A DNA stretch of 64,000 nucleotides, taken from Lottia gigantea. Its lineage: Eukaryota > Mollusca > Gastropoda > Lottiidae. Each line of letters opens with the position of its first letter. Within the stretch, counting starts at the first letter, position 1. This document shows, one piece after another, positions 12,592 to 23,692 of this stretch. Position numbers and translations under genes: made by a program. The DNA lies in NCBI RefSeq assembly GCF_000327385.1, contig NW_008709379.1, positions 3,177,160-3,241,159 of the forward strand, given 5' to 3'. The notes beneath the pieces are model-generated. The model worked only from the letters and a program-made list of their open reading frames with translations. It was not told where the DNA came from and did not search any database.

Positions 12592-12612
12592 ATGTCTGAT
12601 CGTCAAAATTGA
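12592..12612 (+). promoter_or_regulatory. Upstream ORF at the start of the GPCR coding exon
   Basis: The exon begins directly with ATGTCTGATCGTCAAAATTGA, a six-codon open frame (MSDRQN) that ends 16 bases before the receptor ATG at 12629. Such a uORF could lower translation of the receptor. This is an inference from position alone. Confidence 0.35.
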
Positions 12613-12628
12613 CGACCCTGCTGACAAC

Positions 12629-13729
12629 ATGGACTCCTTTTTTTCCAATAAAAGTGATTTTAATGATACGGAAATATTTATGGAAAATGACGTAACTTTT
12701 CATGCTGTGGTAACATGGATAAGGAATATTTTCATCCCAGCTAATTCAGTAGTTGGAATAACTGGTAATTTCTTGGCATTGGCTGTGTTCACCGCCAGTC
12801 ATCAGCGTCATTTGTCGTCTAGTGGATACCTAGGAGCCTTAGCATGTGCTGATAATTTGTTTTTGATAACTTTGTTCATCTCTTGGTTTGATGGGATCGT
12901 TCCTATCATGCTAACAAAAGAATTCTGTCGGTTTGTGATATTTACCACGTACGTTTCTAGTTTCCTATCTGTGTGGTATGTGGTGTGTTTTACTTGTGAG
13001 AGATACATTGCTATTTGCCATCCACTGAAAGCACCGATGATATTAGCGAAAGTTTCAGAGAAAACTGTTGTGATCGTTCTTGCTATTCTCGCTTCTTTAA
13101 TGTATTCGTTTGCAATATGGACAACAACTGTGGCCTCTTTCCACGGACGAAATTTCTGTGTTCCCGATCAGAGTTATTTGGATCTGATGTCGTTCGTAAC
13201 CTGGGTGGACACTGTAATTACAATGATTGTTCCATTCCTGATGATAGCTGTGATGAATATACGGATTGTTTATTGTGTTTATCTCTACCAACATAAGAGA
13301 CGGTTTATATTACAATCGCACCAATCGACGCCAGTTAAAGCCAAGTCGCAAATGAAAATTACAAAAATTTTGTTGTTGGTTTCAACTACATTTTTGGTTC
13401 TCAATTTACCTAGCCATGCTATTCGACTGGAACGTATCATAGTTGAAAAGACTGACCAAGCTGTTCCTCTATATAAAACATTAGTCCAGGAACTTGCTCA
13501 ATATATCTATTACGCCACCTTCAGTGTTAACTTCTTTTTATATGCCATATATGGCAAACATTTTAAGAAATCTTTAAATATTATGTTACATGGTCTGTGT
13601 AAACGTCACACGTCAAGGAACAAAAATCCTCAATGGTCGTATAGTGAGTATAACAGAACCTCAATGACATCTATGAACGCACTTCGAGTAACAAATGGTA
13701 GTATTTCTCCACATGGAAGCGACGTTTGA
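12629..13729 (+). CDS. Class A (rhodopsin-like) GPCR, orphan neuropeptide-receptor type
   Basis: A 366-residue seven-helix receptor in one coding exon, expected at the plasma membrane and coupling to heterotrimeric G proteins. Visible features: N-glycosylation sequons at N7 and N12; TM1 with GN at 46-47 (ITGNFLAL); TM2 with LACAD (71-75); a disulfide pair C100 (top of TM3) and C177 (second extracellular loop); ERY at 124-126 in place of DRY, followed by ICHPLK; TM5 with P202; TM6 with LNLP (258-261) where many receptors have CWxP; TM7 with NFFLY (301-305) in place of NPxxY. A Ser/Thr-rich tail follows. The LNLPSHAIR pattern recalls invertebrate FMRFamide- and TRH-receptor-like orphans, but I cannot name the ligand. 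The start at 12629 is the first ATG in frame, 38 bases past a good acceptor. Shorter open frames inside on both strands are shadows. Confidence 0.9.
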   Translation: MDSFFSNKSDFNDTEIFMENDVTFHAVVTWIRNIFIPANSVVGITGNFLALAVFTASHQRHLSSSGYLGALACADNLFLITLFISWFDGIVPIMLTKEFCRFVIFTTYVSSFLSVWYVVCFTCERYIAICHPLKAPMILAKVSEKTVVIVLAILASLMYSFAIWTTTVASFHGRNFCVPDQSYLDLMSFVTWVDTVITMIVPFLMIAVMNIRIVYCVYLYQHKRRFILQSHQSTPVKAKSQMKITKILLLVSTTFLVLNLPSHAIRLERIIVEKTDQAVPLYKTLVQELAQYIYYATFSVNFFLYAIYGKHFKKSLNIMLHGLCKRHTSRNKNPQWSYSEYNRTSMTSMNALRVTNGSISPHGSDV

Positions 13730-16700
13730 AATTAACATTAGCGTATGTTTAACCGAGATAAATCAATGAAACGGGCTTGCTTCATGCTAGTTCTTCTAAT
13801 AGCGCCTGAGTGGTGAAAATTAAAAGCTATGCATGAAAATCGATCGTAGACAGTAATCGTTTATTGTTTCATAAATATTACTTAGCGATAAATCACTTAA
13901 AGAAACTGGATAATTCTTTCAACAATTTTACGAGCCACTCTACGATTGTACGGGACACTGTGGTTACATTCATGGAACATTAGAGATTTGGATATTTTAT
14001 GCAGTAGAGAGAGCATAGAAACCTAGACATGATTGAACACAAGAGATGTGAATATATGAAATGTATTATTGATACAGTATATTGAGAGTTCGTCGCTCCA
14101 TGATTTGGATTAAGGAAGAGACATAACCTAACTCACATAACCGAACTTTGACGATGTGAGATTCTGGAAATACATCATTGACTTTGCTATCAAGAGTACC
14201 TCTAGAGCTGCATGTACATTAAATTCCTTTGTTTTATTTTATAAAAAAAAATAATATTCTGTCATTTTTTGTAATTAGCCTGTTGACACACATGAATGAC
14301 ACCTGTTTCAAACCCAAAGTAGACCTGCGTAATTGGGAAATACACGGGCTGTAGGGTTTGGGCAAACACAGTTTGGCCACAAGAAAAAGGGTGAAAGTGA
14401 AAGTTTTGTAAATACTGCAGGTATAGTACTCAAACTTATTCTGGGCTAACTCAGAAAGCTCTTCCCTGTGTGTGTTTGTAGTCTTTTACGAGACCGTTGA
14501 AACAAAGGTCTCCAGTAGACCAGTGAGTTAGCAAGATTGCCGATTTTCGGTTGGCTAAGGTTATTTTTTTTTTGTTTTTTTTTGGCTGGCTGACTGCAGC
14601 TAAGCCAGCACCTTTGGTAGATTAACTGGCTTGGCAAAACAGCTGGCTAGCCGCAGATTTGGCAAAAAATACCTTTCGCACTAAGTGCACCTTATACTAG
14701 GTGGATGATTTTCTCAGACTAATTATGACCGTTCATTACCCAAGAATCGCAGACTTCTAATGTAAATTGGTTGCAAAGGAATTTGTCAACTAAAAAGACT
14801 AATGCTTAATTATAACATTTGAATCCAGATCAAGTAAAATACAACTACATGACAAGTAGAAAGTTTTTTCTTAAATGGGATTCAAAATTCTAGATTTACA
14901 GACAATATTAATTTCCAAATATTTAACAATGTGTTTGTGAGAACAAGCCACAATGCAAGAGTTTCAAGACTTGGTTTCGCAATATGATAGGTAACCAAAT
15001 AAGGTCTTGAGAAATTCTAAAAGAGTCTTTAGCTGGATCTTCCAATATCTGGACTGCAAGTTAACTTCACCAACCCAGCAAAGAATAATTTTTACAAGTC
15101 ATGGCAATACGTGATGTTTTCGTAAATAAAGAACACGGTGGCTTGTAGCAGTAATAGCGCACGGCTAAGCCGTAGATTTTCGGCGGCTCACAGGTCTAGT
15201 CTCCGGTCCAGTACGGACAGTAAGAAGCCCTCACTAATATTCTAACGTAAGTTATTTAATGTAGCTTTTTCAGTGGTTTGTATCGTGACCTAGGCTTTCA
15301 TCGATAATCGTGAGAATGTGTTTTCTTTAAATTTACAAACTTCTACCCATGCTGACAAGACACATTTTTCTTCGATAATAAATTCAGTAGCATTTTCGAT
15401 CTTCGTTTGGCTTCTATTGGAAAATTGCTGTCCATTTTGGTATAAAACACACGTTGATATACAAGACGAACGAAAACTATCAGTACCAACGACATCAAAT
15501 CTTGTTATTTCTTCAGTAATATGGTTGTGGGGTCCTCAATTAATATTCATGTATACTTAAATTCAAAATTCTATAAGATGCTCGTTCAAAAAGTATAATT
15601 GATTTCATTGATCAATATGCTTAAAGGAAACAGTGTCTCACATGATGATGGATTAAAACCTTTTTAAAGTTCCATTTGATACAGTTGCATTTTTATTATT
15701 AAGTATCCTTCGTTGTAGTCTAATTCTTATATAGTTGTTACCTCCCTTAGATCATTTCAATATTTTATTAACATTCGTGATCGGAGTAGTTGTAACCTTG
15801 ATGGTGCAAACTGAAATTGTTAAGCGATGGACGTTATCGTGGTTTGAAGGCTTTGTTTACGTCTCACAAATTACAGTGATCGAAAGCAACTGTATTTTAT
15901 GGGATTTGTTTTTGGTAAACTCCTCCGTTTCATTCCTTCGCCCGGTGTATAAAATTTAATAATTCACAATATAAGCTATTCCAGTTTCGGGTCATATTTT
16001 ACTTCCGGCTGGCCCTTGGTTGCGCTTGGAATTTTCTTTCACCAAACCTTCTTTTTCAGTCACATGGAGATTAAAACACATACAAAATACCGATCCATGT
16101 GAAATGGAAAGATGCTGGACATTTTTTTAGAAGGCAGGTATTGTTGGCATTGTAAGAGCGTGGAGTCATTGGGATAAGAATATGAAGAGAGGCCGAATGT
16201 GCTGTAGGTTGTGCATGTTAAAGACAATGACAGATGGAAATGGAAAAAGGTGAGATAATGCCTCCGTTCTGTATACCACTGTGCAACTTCATGAGTCACA
16301 CCAGGAGCAGCATGGTCAGCTCCAGTTGGTCGTGGGTACATTAGGAGTAAAGCAATGCTCCGTACACTCAAAAAATTGTAAAATGCTTACAGTGTGATGA
16401 AATAATTTTATATAAATATTAAAAAACATACAGTATGAATAAATAAATTATTTGAATCAATATATACAGTTAAATTTACAATGTCACATGTAAATGAAAG
16501 ACAAATAATAGTACGTGTAGATTCTATTAACAAGAATTCAAAAGTTTTTCAATTAGATATAAAACCCGGACGATTGTTGTAGTGGGTGTTTATCAGGGTG
16601 AGCTCACCCTCTCCGATCATTTAATTTATGAATTCTTTTTCCTAATTCTGTGAAGATCATTTGACACCAAAGTTTTGCTATCATCTCTGCAGAAGCCTCT

Positions 16701-16870
16701 TGAGCATCCGAAAAGTCAGAAGAGCCAGACGATCATTCAAAATATGAATTTTTCAAACAATATACAGTTAGGTTACTTCATCTGATAGATTTTTCGAAGG
16801 ATGATTGCAGACAATTTTGTGATTAATGAACTAAAATGATACCCGTCCGAAAATACCATTTTTGATAATT
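13730..16870. other. Intergenic between GPCR and coiled-coil gene
   Basis: It presumably holds the 3' UTRs of both convergent flanking genes. A tRNA-like/SINE fragment lies at 15133-15206 (listed separately). A 103-codon open frame on minus at 16371-16060 has no recognisable domain, is not supported by splice sites and is not called. The rest is AT-rich and featureless to me. Confidence 0.5.
15133..15206 (+). repeat. Degraded tRNA-like SINE head
   Basis: CACGGTGGCTTGTAGCAGTA resembles a SINE A-box region, and CAGGTCTAGTCTCC resembles a B box with a base missing. I cannot draw a tRNA cloverleaf with paired acceptor ends, so this is not called as a tRNA gene. Confidence 0.4.
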
Positions 16871-18055
16871 TTACATAATGCTGCAGGTTCTGGACTTCTC
16901 TCCCTCTTTTGATTCGCCTGATCTACTTGCGGATGCTTCTTGCTCTTCAACCTTTTGCTCTGCATTTTTCAGTTTGTCTTTGGCTTCAGTCAACTGTTTT
17001 TCCAAATCCTGTATCATTTTGTTTTTGCTATCTTCAGCTTCTGCTAAACTCGTCAACTTAGTTTGAACATCTTTAAACTTCTGTTCGTTGTCTTTACCCC
17101 AATCTTCATATTCTTTCAACTTGGTTATATCTGTTTTTAAAGATTGTATATAACTATCTTGCTCTTTTCTAGATGTGTTCACTGTTTCAACCTCTACTTC
17201 CATTTTTGTGTAGTTGTCCTTCAATGCATCTAACTGGGTTTTCATGTCGTTATATTCAGATTCTAATTTCGTCTTCTCGTCTACAAGTTTGGTCATTGCA
17301 TCTTTTTGAGCATCATGGTCTCCAATGGAAGATTTTGGAGCAGCTGCGGGGTCATCCACACCATCATCACCTCGTCCTTCTGCTTCTTCCTTTGGTGCAT
17401 CAGATCGATCTTCTCCACGTGTTTCCGGTTCCACCTCGGTACTTCTATTTTCCTTAGTACCAGTATTAGAACCATCAGTTGTGTCTACATCAGTTGCTCT
17501 TTCTTCGGTTGGTGTTTTCTGTCGGGCTTCGAGCTCCTTATCTTGTAAAAGTTCATCAACTACAGCATCAACATCTTTAATAGAATCACCACCTTCACCG
17601 TTGGTATTTTCTGGTTCTGCTCTAGCATCATCAGGATTTTCTATTGGTGCATCAACAGTATCTACCTTTGTAGCCGTTTCCGGCTGTGGTTCGGTTTCGC
17701 TTTGTGGCGTTTCTTCAGTGGGATTCTCTGCCTGTGCAGAATCGGTTGTTTCTGCTGGCTCTGGGGTTTTGGTTTTCTCTATCGATTCGTTTTGCTCGCC
17801 TGGTTTATCTGTTTCTGATATTTCACATGGAACTGGGGTAGCCGGTTTATCAGTTGTAACTATGACCTCGGGTGGCTGAGGTGTTTCAGTTGATGTATTT
17901 TCAGTTGCTTCTGTGGGCTCGGGTGTTTTCGTATTTTTGGGTGTTTCTTCGGCTGGCTCTGGAGTTTTTACCTTTTCTGTAGTTTCAGTTGTGTCTGGTG
18001 TTTCAGGCACCACAGCATCGTTTCCAGCAGTAATTTCAGCCTCTGTAGATGACAT
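16871..18055 (-). CDS. Thr/Pro/Glu-rich coiled-coil protein with C-terminal CSIM prenylation box
   Basis: A 394-residue protein I cannot match to a named family. Residues 1-245 are low-complexity and acidic, rich in Thr, Pro and Glu, with three KTPEP repeats (30-34, 43-47, 96-100) that look like proline-directed phosphorylation sites and PEST-like sequence. Residues about 250-374 are Lys/Glu/Leu-rich with heptad spacing (MTKLVDEKTKLESEYNDM and onward), typical of a long coiled coil. The last four residues, CSIM (391-394), form a CaaX box; Met at the last position favours farnesyl transferase, and human prelamin A ends in the same four residues. A membrane- or cytoskeleton-tethered coiled coil is therefore likely, but there is no lamin rod or tail domain. 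The coding exon starts after an acceptor at 18091-18092 (TTTTTACAG on minus), leaving 35 bases of leader before ATG. The antisense open frames over it are shadows. Confidence 0.8.
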   Translation of the reverse strand: MSSTEAEITAGNDAVVPETPDTTETTEKVKTPEPAEETPKNTKTPEPTEATENTSTETPQPPEVIVTTDKPATPVPCEISETDKPGEQNESIEKTKTPEPAETTDSAQAENPTEETPQSETEPQPETATKVDTVDAPIENPDDARAEPENTNGEGGDSIKDVDAVVDELLQDKELEARQKTPTEERATDVDTTDGSNTGTKENRSTEVEPETRGEDRSDAPKEEAEGRGDDGVDDPAAAPKSSIGDHDAQKDAMTKLVDEKTKLESEYNDMKTQLDALKDNYTKMEVEVETVNTSRKEQDSYIQSLKTDITKLKEYEDWGKDNEQKFKDVQTKLTSLAEAEDSKNKMIQDLEKQLTEAKDKLKNAEQKVEEQEASASRSGESKEGEKSRTCSIM

Positions 18056-18664
18056 GATGGAAAGGAAGGTTTTGTGATAGAAAGCTCAATCTGTAAAAAT
18101 AGAAGATTAATTAGTTAGGTTTTTGAAGACAAAAAAATCGGTTGGAATGAAAATATCATGAGGCATGTAGTTACGATGATCTAAATAAATTCGATAGGTG
18201 CTTTGTCTAGATCATTGACTAAATTAAAAGAGTCCATGAAGATATAACAATCTCATCTGATTACCACTAGATTCGGTTATCATTTGGGTTGAAGGTTGCT
18301 GAGGGATTATGTTTTAAATGTTTATTAAATGGTATTTTTCAAGGTTAAAATTCATAAATTTAAGATAAAAATTGAGATTTCCTAAATTAAAGTATCAATT
18401 GACCGGAGTAGCCTACCAATATCATTTTTACTTCAAAGCCTTTTGGTATATTATTATAAAAATATATACATTGTTCGCAGTCCCCGACTCTGATTCTAGA
18501 GAGCTCCTACAACTAGTTCTATGTTATAAGAGATATACAATAACATACACATATTAAGTAAGTACATTGTAATGCTAGATCGTATTTGGTAGTTCCATTA
18601 TCAATTTCAACATATTATTATGTTAATATAGTTATTAATTGATTAATTAAAAGGTAGTAGCTAC

Positions 18665-18751
18665 ACTTACCAAAAATAGAAAGTAATCAACAATTAAATC
18701 CGAATAAGAAATGTTTTGCTATTAGACACCTTTCAGTTGAGAGTACTTACT
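18665..18751 (-). promoter_or_regulatory. Candidate 5' splice donors for the CSIM gene leader
   Basis: Two consensus donors occur on minus: GTAAGTG (plus 18670-18664, last exon base 18671) and GTAAGTACT (last exon base 18751). Either could join to the acceptor at 18091-18092 in front of the coding exon. Which one is used cannot be decided from sequence alone. Confidence 0.3.
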
Positions 18752-18887
18752 TAGAATGATTGTAAATGGCAAATTAGTTACATTAAATACCGGCACGAAA
18801 AGGGTATCTATAGCAATAGTTGTTACGTGGATCACTAGGGAATACAACGAAACTCCCAGATTGTATACCAACTAATAACAATTCACC

Positions 18888-18895
18888 TGACGTCA
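18888..18895. promoter_or_regulatory. Palindromic CRE (TGACGTCA)
   Basis: A full cAMP-response element palindrome lies about 140 bp upstream of the further candidate donor of the CSIM gene, a reasonable place for a promoter-proximal CREB/ATF site. A single 8-mer match has limited weight. Confidence 0.3.
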
Positions 18896-19995
18896 ACTAA
18901 TCCCATTATTATTATTACACAACTGACAGAGTAGCCAACTACGGGTTACTGATTACTTGACAAATAAACGTTTACTTTTATAATATCGGATTATTGAGTT
19001 ATTAGGCAAAATCAAGGACTCATTTTAATTCACGATGCGTTTCTGTGATTTCTTACAACGAAGATAGCGCCGAAACTGGCTGCTTAATAGTACAAAAGTT
19101 CAATAAACATTATAAAAAAGATACTAGATGTAAAACTGAGCTAGTTTTTTGATGTTGTTGGTGAATTTAGATGAATTCGACGTTCATTGTATGGTAGCAA
19201 GATCAACACATTTATAGAACCATATCTCAAAGATTGCTGTGATGGTTAATCGAAAATAGTGTGATCTGCAATATCCTCAGCAAATGCGACGGTTTTTGCT
19301 CGCGGGTGCATTAAGAACCGACATATTTGTTTGTAGAGAGTAAGGCTTAAAACTAACTTTCATTTCTAGTTTGCAGAGTTTATTATTAATTTGTGAATAG
19401 ATGAGGTACGGTGTCTGACTTGGTCTTCAACGCAATATTATCGATATGGTAGAAAGCAGAGGGAGCGAATTCTTCTATGATCTGTTGTATCTATAATTTC
19501 GAGCCGGTCAGTACCGTAGAGCCTATCTGGTCTATTAGCACCTGTAATCCTCTTGTTGTGGTCTTGTATTAATCCTATTACAAGGTCTGTGAAGATCATT
19601 TACACTTAACAACTTTCACAACTTATTTAATTCCTGATAATAGGTGATCATAGTATATAACTTTATCTATGTTTAGCTGTTTCTTATTGGTTTAATGCTT
19701 TCAGTGGACACTATTTCCAAAATTAGGTTTTCATCGTGTACACCCTTTCTGTCAGCTAAAGATTCCCTTGTGCCTCGCAAAAATCAACAAGGTTTCACTA
19801 AAAACAATTGTTGGTTGTGTGTTAATCACTTCCTATTACCTTTGTTCAAATCTACACAATACATAATTCAAATAAATATGTTACGACCACTTTAATCCTA
19901 TTGAATAACATTATTGTTTAAATATGATCGTATTTCTACTGTTAATCGAGTTAATCTTGTATCAATATAAATTTAGTTAGTAATACATGACATGC
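18896..19995. other. Intergenic, no supported feature
   Basis: AT-rich sequence. One open frame of 66 codons (19695-19895) shows no domain. Nothing else is recognised. Confidence 0.5.
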
Positions 19996-20300
19996 TTAAA
20001 GGAGCACCTTCAATATATCCGTTCAACCAATCATACCTTAGTTTCAGAAACAGGATTTTTTTTTAGCTTACATAATCAGTAATAGTGTTCACAGCTCATC
20101 GTCGAATTTAACCCTTCAAATCCATGTGTATCCATAATTATTCACGTTTGAAAGTTAAAAATTCGACTCTAATTTTAGTGAGACGGTGAAATTTTTAGTT
20201 TGAGGTATATATATTTGAAGGGATTATACGATTTTCGTGCGCTTTTTAGTACAATAAAGACCCAAATCAATCCCCGAAAATACCGACTGTTCCCCTTTAA
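19996..20300. mobile_element. TTAA-flanked MITE-like element
   Basis: The left end is TTAAAGGAGCACC (from 19996) and the right end GTTCCCCTTTAA (to 20300), whose reverse complement is TTAAAGGGGAAC. The ends match over about 10 bp and share the TTAA expected of piggyBac-type insertion. It has 305 bp and no coding capacity. Its termini resemble those of the better preserved element at 60061-60515. Confidence 0.45.
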
Positions 20301-20579
20301 ATATACTGCGATCTATTCACATGCGGTAAAATTGAAATACTCGTATTTCAGTTAAATTTGTTCTTGCGTGAAAATTGAAGTTCAGCGGGTGGCCTATGGG
20401 TTGTGGGCCAGGGTTCAATATAGATTGAAAAGTTTGATTAGCTATTTATGACACCAAATTTCACCTATGGTTAATCAAGTTAAAAGTTAAAAATTTGCTT
20501 GGGTTCAGATAGTGTGTTCGTTTTTTTCCCAGTGTGGTTGATGGGATAATAAACCGAAAAATTAATGTCTTAATCAAGT

Positions 20580-21040
20580 CTTCATCGTCCGTCCGTCGGT
20601 CCGTCCGTCAACACAATAAAGACTACAGTTTTTATCTGATTTTAATGAAATTCATTTATATTGATGAGGTCTTAACTAGTGCGAATTTCGATGAAAGGTT
20701 TTTTGAGTTACTGCCCTTGACTTAGCAAAAACGCGTTAAAATTTGTGCGTAAACACAATAGAGACTATAATTTTTAACCATTTTAATGAAATTTGGATGT
20801 GATAATTTATATTGATGGGATCCTGGTCAACTTCGCATTTGACGATTTTTCAATGAACTGTTTTGGACTTGTTGCCCTTGGCATACGAAAACGAGTAACA
20901 ATTTATTAGTGAACACAATTTAAACTACAGATTTTATCTTATTAAATTTGGTACGATCATTCATATTGATGATTTCTTGGTCAAGTTAGAATACGTTTTT
21001 TTCTATGAACGGTTTTTGAGTTTTCGAATAAAAAAAATAT
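20580..21040. repeat. Degenerate tandem repeat (132-160 bp period) with TTGCCCTTG motif and GTCC tract
   Basis: A (GTCC)n-like tract at 20588-20609 leads into three degenerate units beginning ACACAATAAAGACTA (20622), ACACAATAGAGACTA (20753) and ACACAATTTAAACTA (20913). Each unit continues with TTTTAATGAAATT, TATATTGATGAG and GAGTTACTGCCCTTG-type segments. Single related units occur at 26690-26840 and 39850-39905. I know this GAGTTATTGCCCTT type of repeat as common in mollusc genomes. The open frame at 20534-20725 lies inside and is not a gene. Confidence 0.7.
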
Positions 21041-23190
21041 CTTCAAAAATTGAAGACATGACAGCAGTGTGAATTGACAATTTGATTTATTTGGGTTATT
21101 GCTATTGCTTCAAAAAATGTGGAAAAACTCATAAATAACTGACAATAAATATAGATATCAATAAATTAAAACTACAAATGCATCATGAAGACCATTAAAA
21201 TGAGACAATTTGTATTTCAGTCATTAAAGTATGCATTATCCTTTCTGCCAGCTGCCAGTGGGAGTGTGTTTCCTTGACTGGCAAGATATCTTTGATTTAC
21301 AGTGGTATGGTAAACACCCGAAGGAATATGTTATAAATAGAGAAATAACTATCCGAAAAAAAACACATCTTTAAATGAACCTAATTCTATTTACATTAAA
21401 CTGATCTGTATCGGATTCTTATAGATGGATAGAGTCCAGTCTTGCTTTTTTAATTAGTTGGTGTTGTACAGATTATTACAAAAAAAATGGAACTGAAATG
21501 AAATGAATGGACTTTACGCCCTACTTTTCTACACTATGTGGACTAATGAAAACGGTAAAACAATAGAGACAAATTTTAAGTTATAGCTACAGTTCTATGG
21601 TAATTAAAATTTAACAAACGATTCTTGAAACTCCACAAACAAAATCTGTACTTGAAGGAATATTAACTCTTATCATTTTACAGAAAGAAAATCCGACTTG
21701 GAGCTTGACTGCAATTAAATGAAAAATTGGACTAAAAGTCGGAATAAAAATAACGGCTCGAAAAGTCAGGATCGTCATCAATTCTACTTGAATGTTTAAA
21801 TTTATTTGTTTGAAAAGTTATATGTATAGAAGAAATTGAACCATTTGTAAAGCAATTATCATAGATCAGTTATTAACAAAGATGCTTCACATCTGCAGCC
21901 TTTTCGTGGCAGTGATTACAAGCTGTAAGACGATTTAAGACCTACCTTACGTAGAGTTTATTCTTTTCAAATTTGACTTTCCTTGTTCAACAGATTTCGG
22001 GGCTATAGTATAACGACTGTACGAATTCCATAGCAACAACATGGCGGCTATGGTGACATTGTCTATTTTTGATTAAAATGAATGGGAATGGTCATTATAC
22101 CTGGACCTTAATGTTGCTAATCACTCCAACAGCGAGAAGTATGTGGTCAATATATCACTAATATCAAGCCACTTATCGTGGTCTCCTTCGTCGTACTCAG
22201 ATTGTGTGTGATGGTAATATCATTTAAAGGGAGGCGGTCGTGTTCGATTTGCAGCATGTTACATTCAATTTTACCTTTCGAACTTCATAAGTTCAATGCG
22301 GTCGGTAAACCTGATTAAAATACGTCTACCACTTGTCAACAAAATCAAATCAAAACTTTGATGTCGAGCATGTTCACGTGTCAATGAAACCTATGTTAGT
22401 GTTTGCAATAATGATCTGATCTGCATACAACTCTTATGTCATATCAAAGAATAAAAAAATGACATTGGGCAAATCTAGCCACAGACACGATCACATGTAG
22501 CCTGATAGGCTACAGCCAAAGGCTGTGAGAATATTGTCACGGTTCTTAAACAATAAAATACGTTTTTTATTTCAATTGATACCTTCTCTGGGGGCATTCT
22601 ACTGTTTCCATATTCTCTTTCTCGTATCAATCGAATTTGAATGAGACACGATTTGTCAGATACTACAAAATGTTCAATTGATGATGATTTCCGTTTTAGT
22701 GACTCAACTACCATAGGGACTGGTTGAATAAAGTCCCAGCTCTAAGAAGACTGTCACACCCAGAAAAAATACTGAAAATATTTAAATCTTTCATTTACAG
22801 GCATTAAATATTGGGGTCAGAATGCAGAAGAACATAATATGTTTTTTAGAGGAGGGACCCCAAACCACTTGAGATCACGTACGCCCACACGTACGCCCAC
22901 TATCGTTGAAGGTTTCGTAGAGATTTATCATCTTCACAGTAAAGAGCTATATTAAGCAAAATTGAATGATTGGTGATGGTCGACCACGGTCATACTTTAT
23001 TTGTATTATAAATTAATAAATTTGACGTAATTAAATCATGATAGTTTTATCTTGTAGTAATTTTAAGCGATGAAAATCGGTCTACCGACATGATCTAAAC
23101 TCGATTCGACGGAAACAATCCCGATTTGGCCTTCTATACTATGAAACTTGTCATAATAAACCAGCTATGTACTAAAATATCTTATAAAAA
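21041..23190. other. Intergenic, no supported gene
   Basis: Holds a SINE tail fragment at 21494-21560 (listed separately). The 79-codon open frame on minus at 22714-22475 shows no domain and no splice support. Confidence 0.5.
21494..21560 (-). repeat. SINE 3' tail fragment
   Basis: TGAAATGAAATGAATGGA, CTTTACGCCCTAC and later TAATGAAAACGG match in order the 3' end of the SINE at 10386-10780 (GAAATGAAATGAATGG, GTTTAACGTCCTA, TAATGAAGACGG). The head is absent, as in a truncated or decayed copy. Confidence 0.6.
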
Positions 23191-23692
23191 GTGATCCGAG
23201 TTGTCTTTAACTCTGGTCCGAGTTGTCTTTAATACTGGTCCGAGTTGTCTTTAACACTGGTCCGAGTTGTCTTTAATACTGGTCCGAGTTGTCTTTAATA
23301 CTGGTCCGAGTTGTCTTTAACACTGGTCCGAGTTGTCTTTAATACTGGTCCGAGTTGTCTTTAACACTGGTCCGAGTTGTCTTTAATACTGGTCCGAGTT
23401 GTCTTTAACTCTGGTCCGAGTTGTCTTTAATACTGGTCCGAGTTGTCTTTAACACTGGTCCGAGTTGTCTTTAATACTGGTCCGAGTTGTCTTTAACACT
23501 GGTCCGAGTTGTCTTTAATACTGGTCCGAGTTGTCTTTAACTCTGGTCCGAGTTGTCTTTAATACTGGTCCGAGTTGTCTTTAACACTGGTCCGAGTTGT
23601 CTTTAATACTGGTCCGAGTTGTCTTTAACTCTGGTCCGAGTTGTCTTTAATACAGGTCCGAGTTGTCTTTAACACTGGTCCGAGTTGTCTTG
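23191..23692. repeat. 22 bp minisatellite, about 23 copies, three ordered variants
   Basis: The unit is GGTCCGAGTTGTCTTTAA plus a four-base end. The ends are TACT (T), CACT (C) or CTCT (U). Reading left to right the order is U T C T T C T C T U T C T C T U T C T U T C, then a partial unit. T alternates with C or U almost strictly, so growth was by 44 bp dimers and larger blocks. The rest of the unit is almost identical in every copy, which points to recent expansion or strong homogenisation. The array ends 440 bp before the Artemis start codon. Confidence 0.95.

Noticed and set aside
16060-16371. 103-codon minus-strand ORF
   Set aside because: No domain or splice support. Composition (Ser/Tyr/Phe-rich second half) looks like translated non-coding DNA. 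A decayed repeat is possible.
17325-17879. 184-codon + strand ORF opposite the CSIM gene
   Set aside because: Ser/Val/Gly-rich antisense shadow of the Thr/Pro/Glu-rich reading frame.
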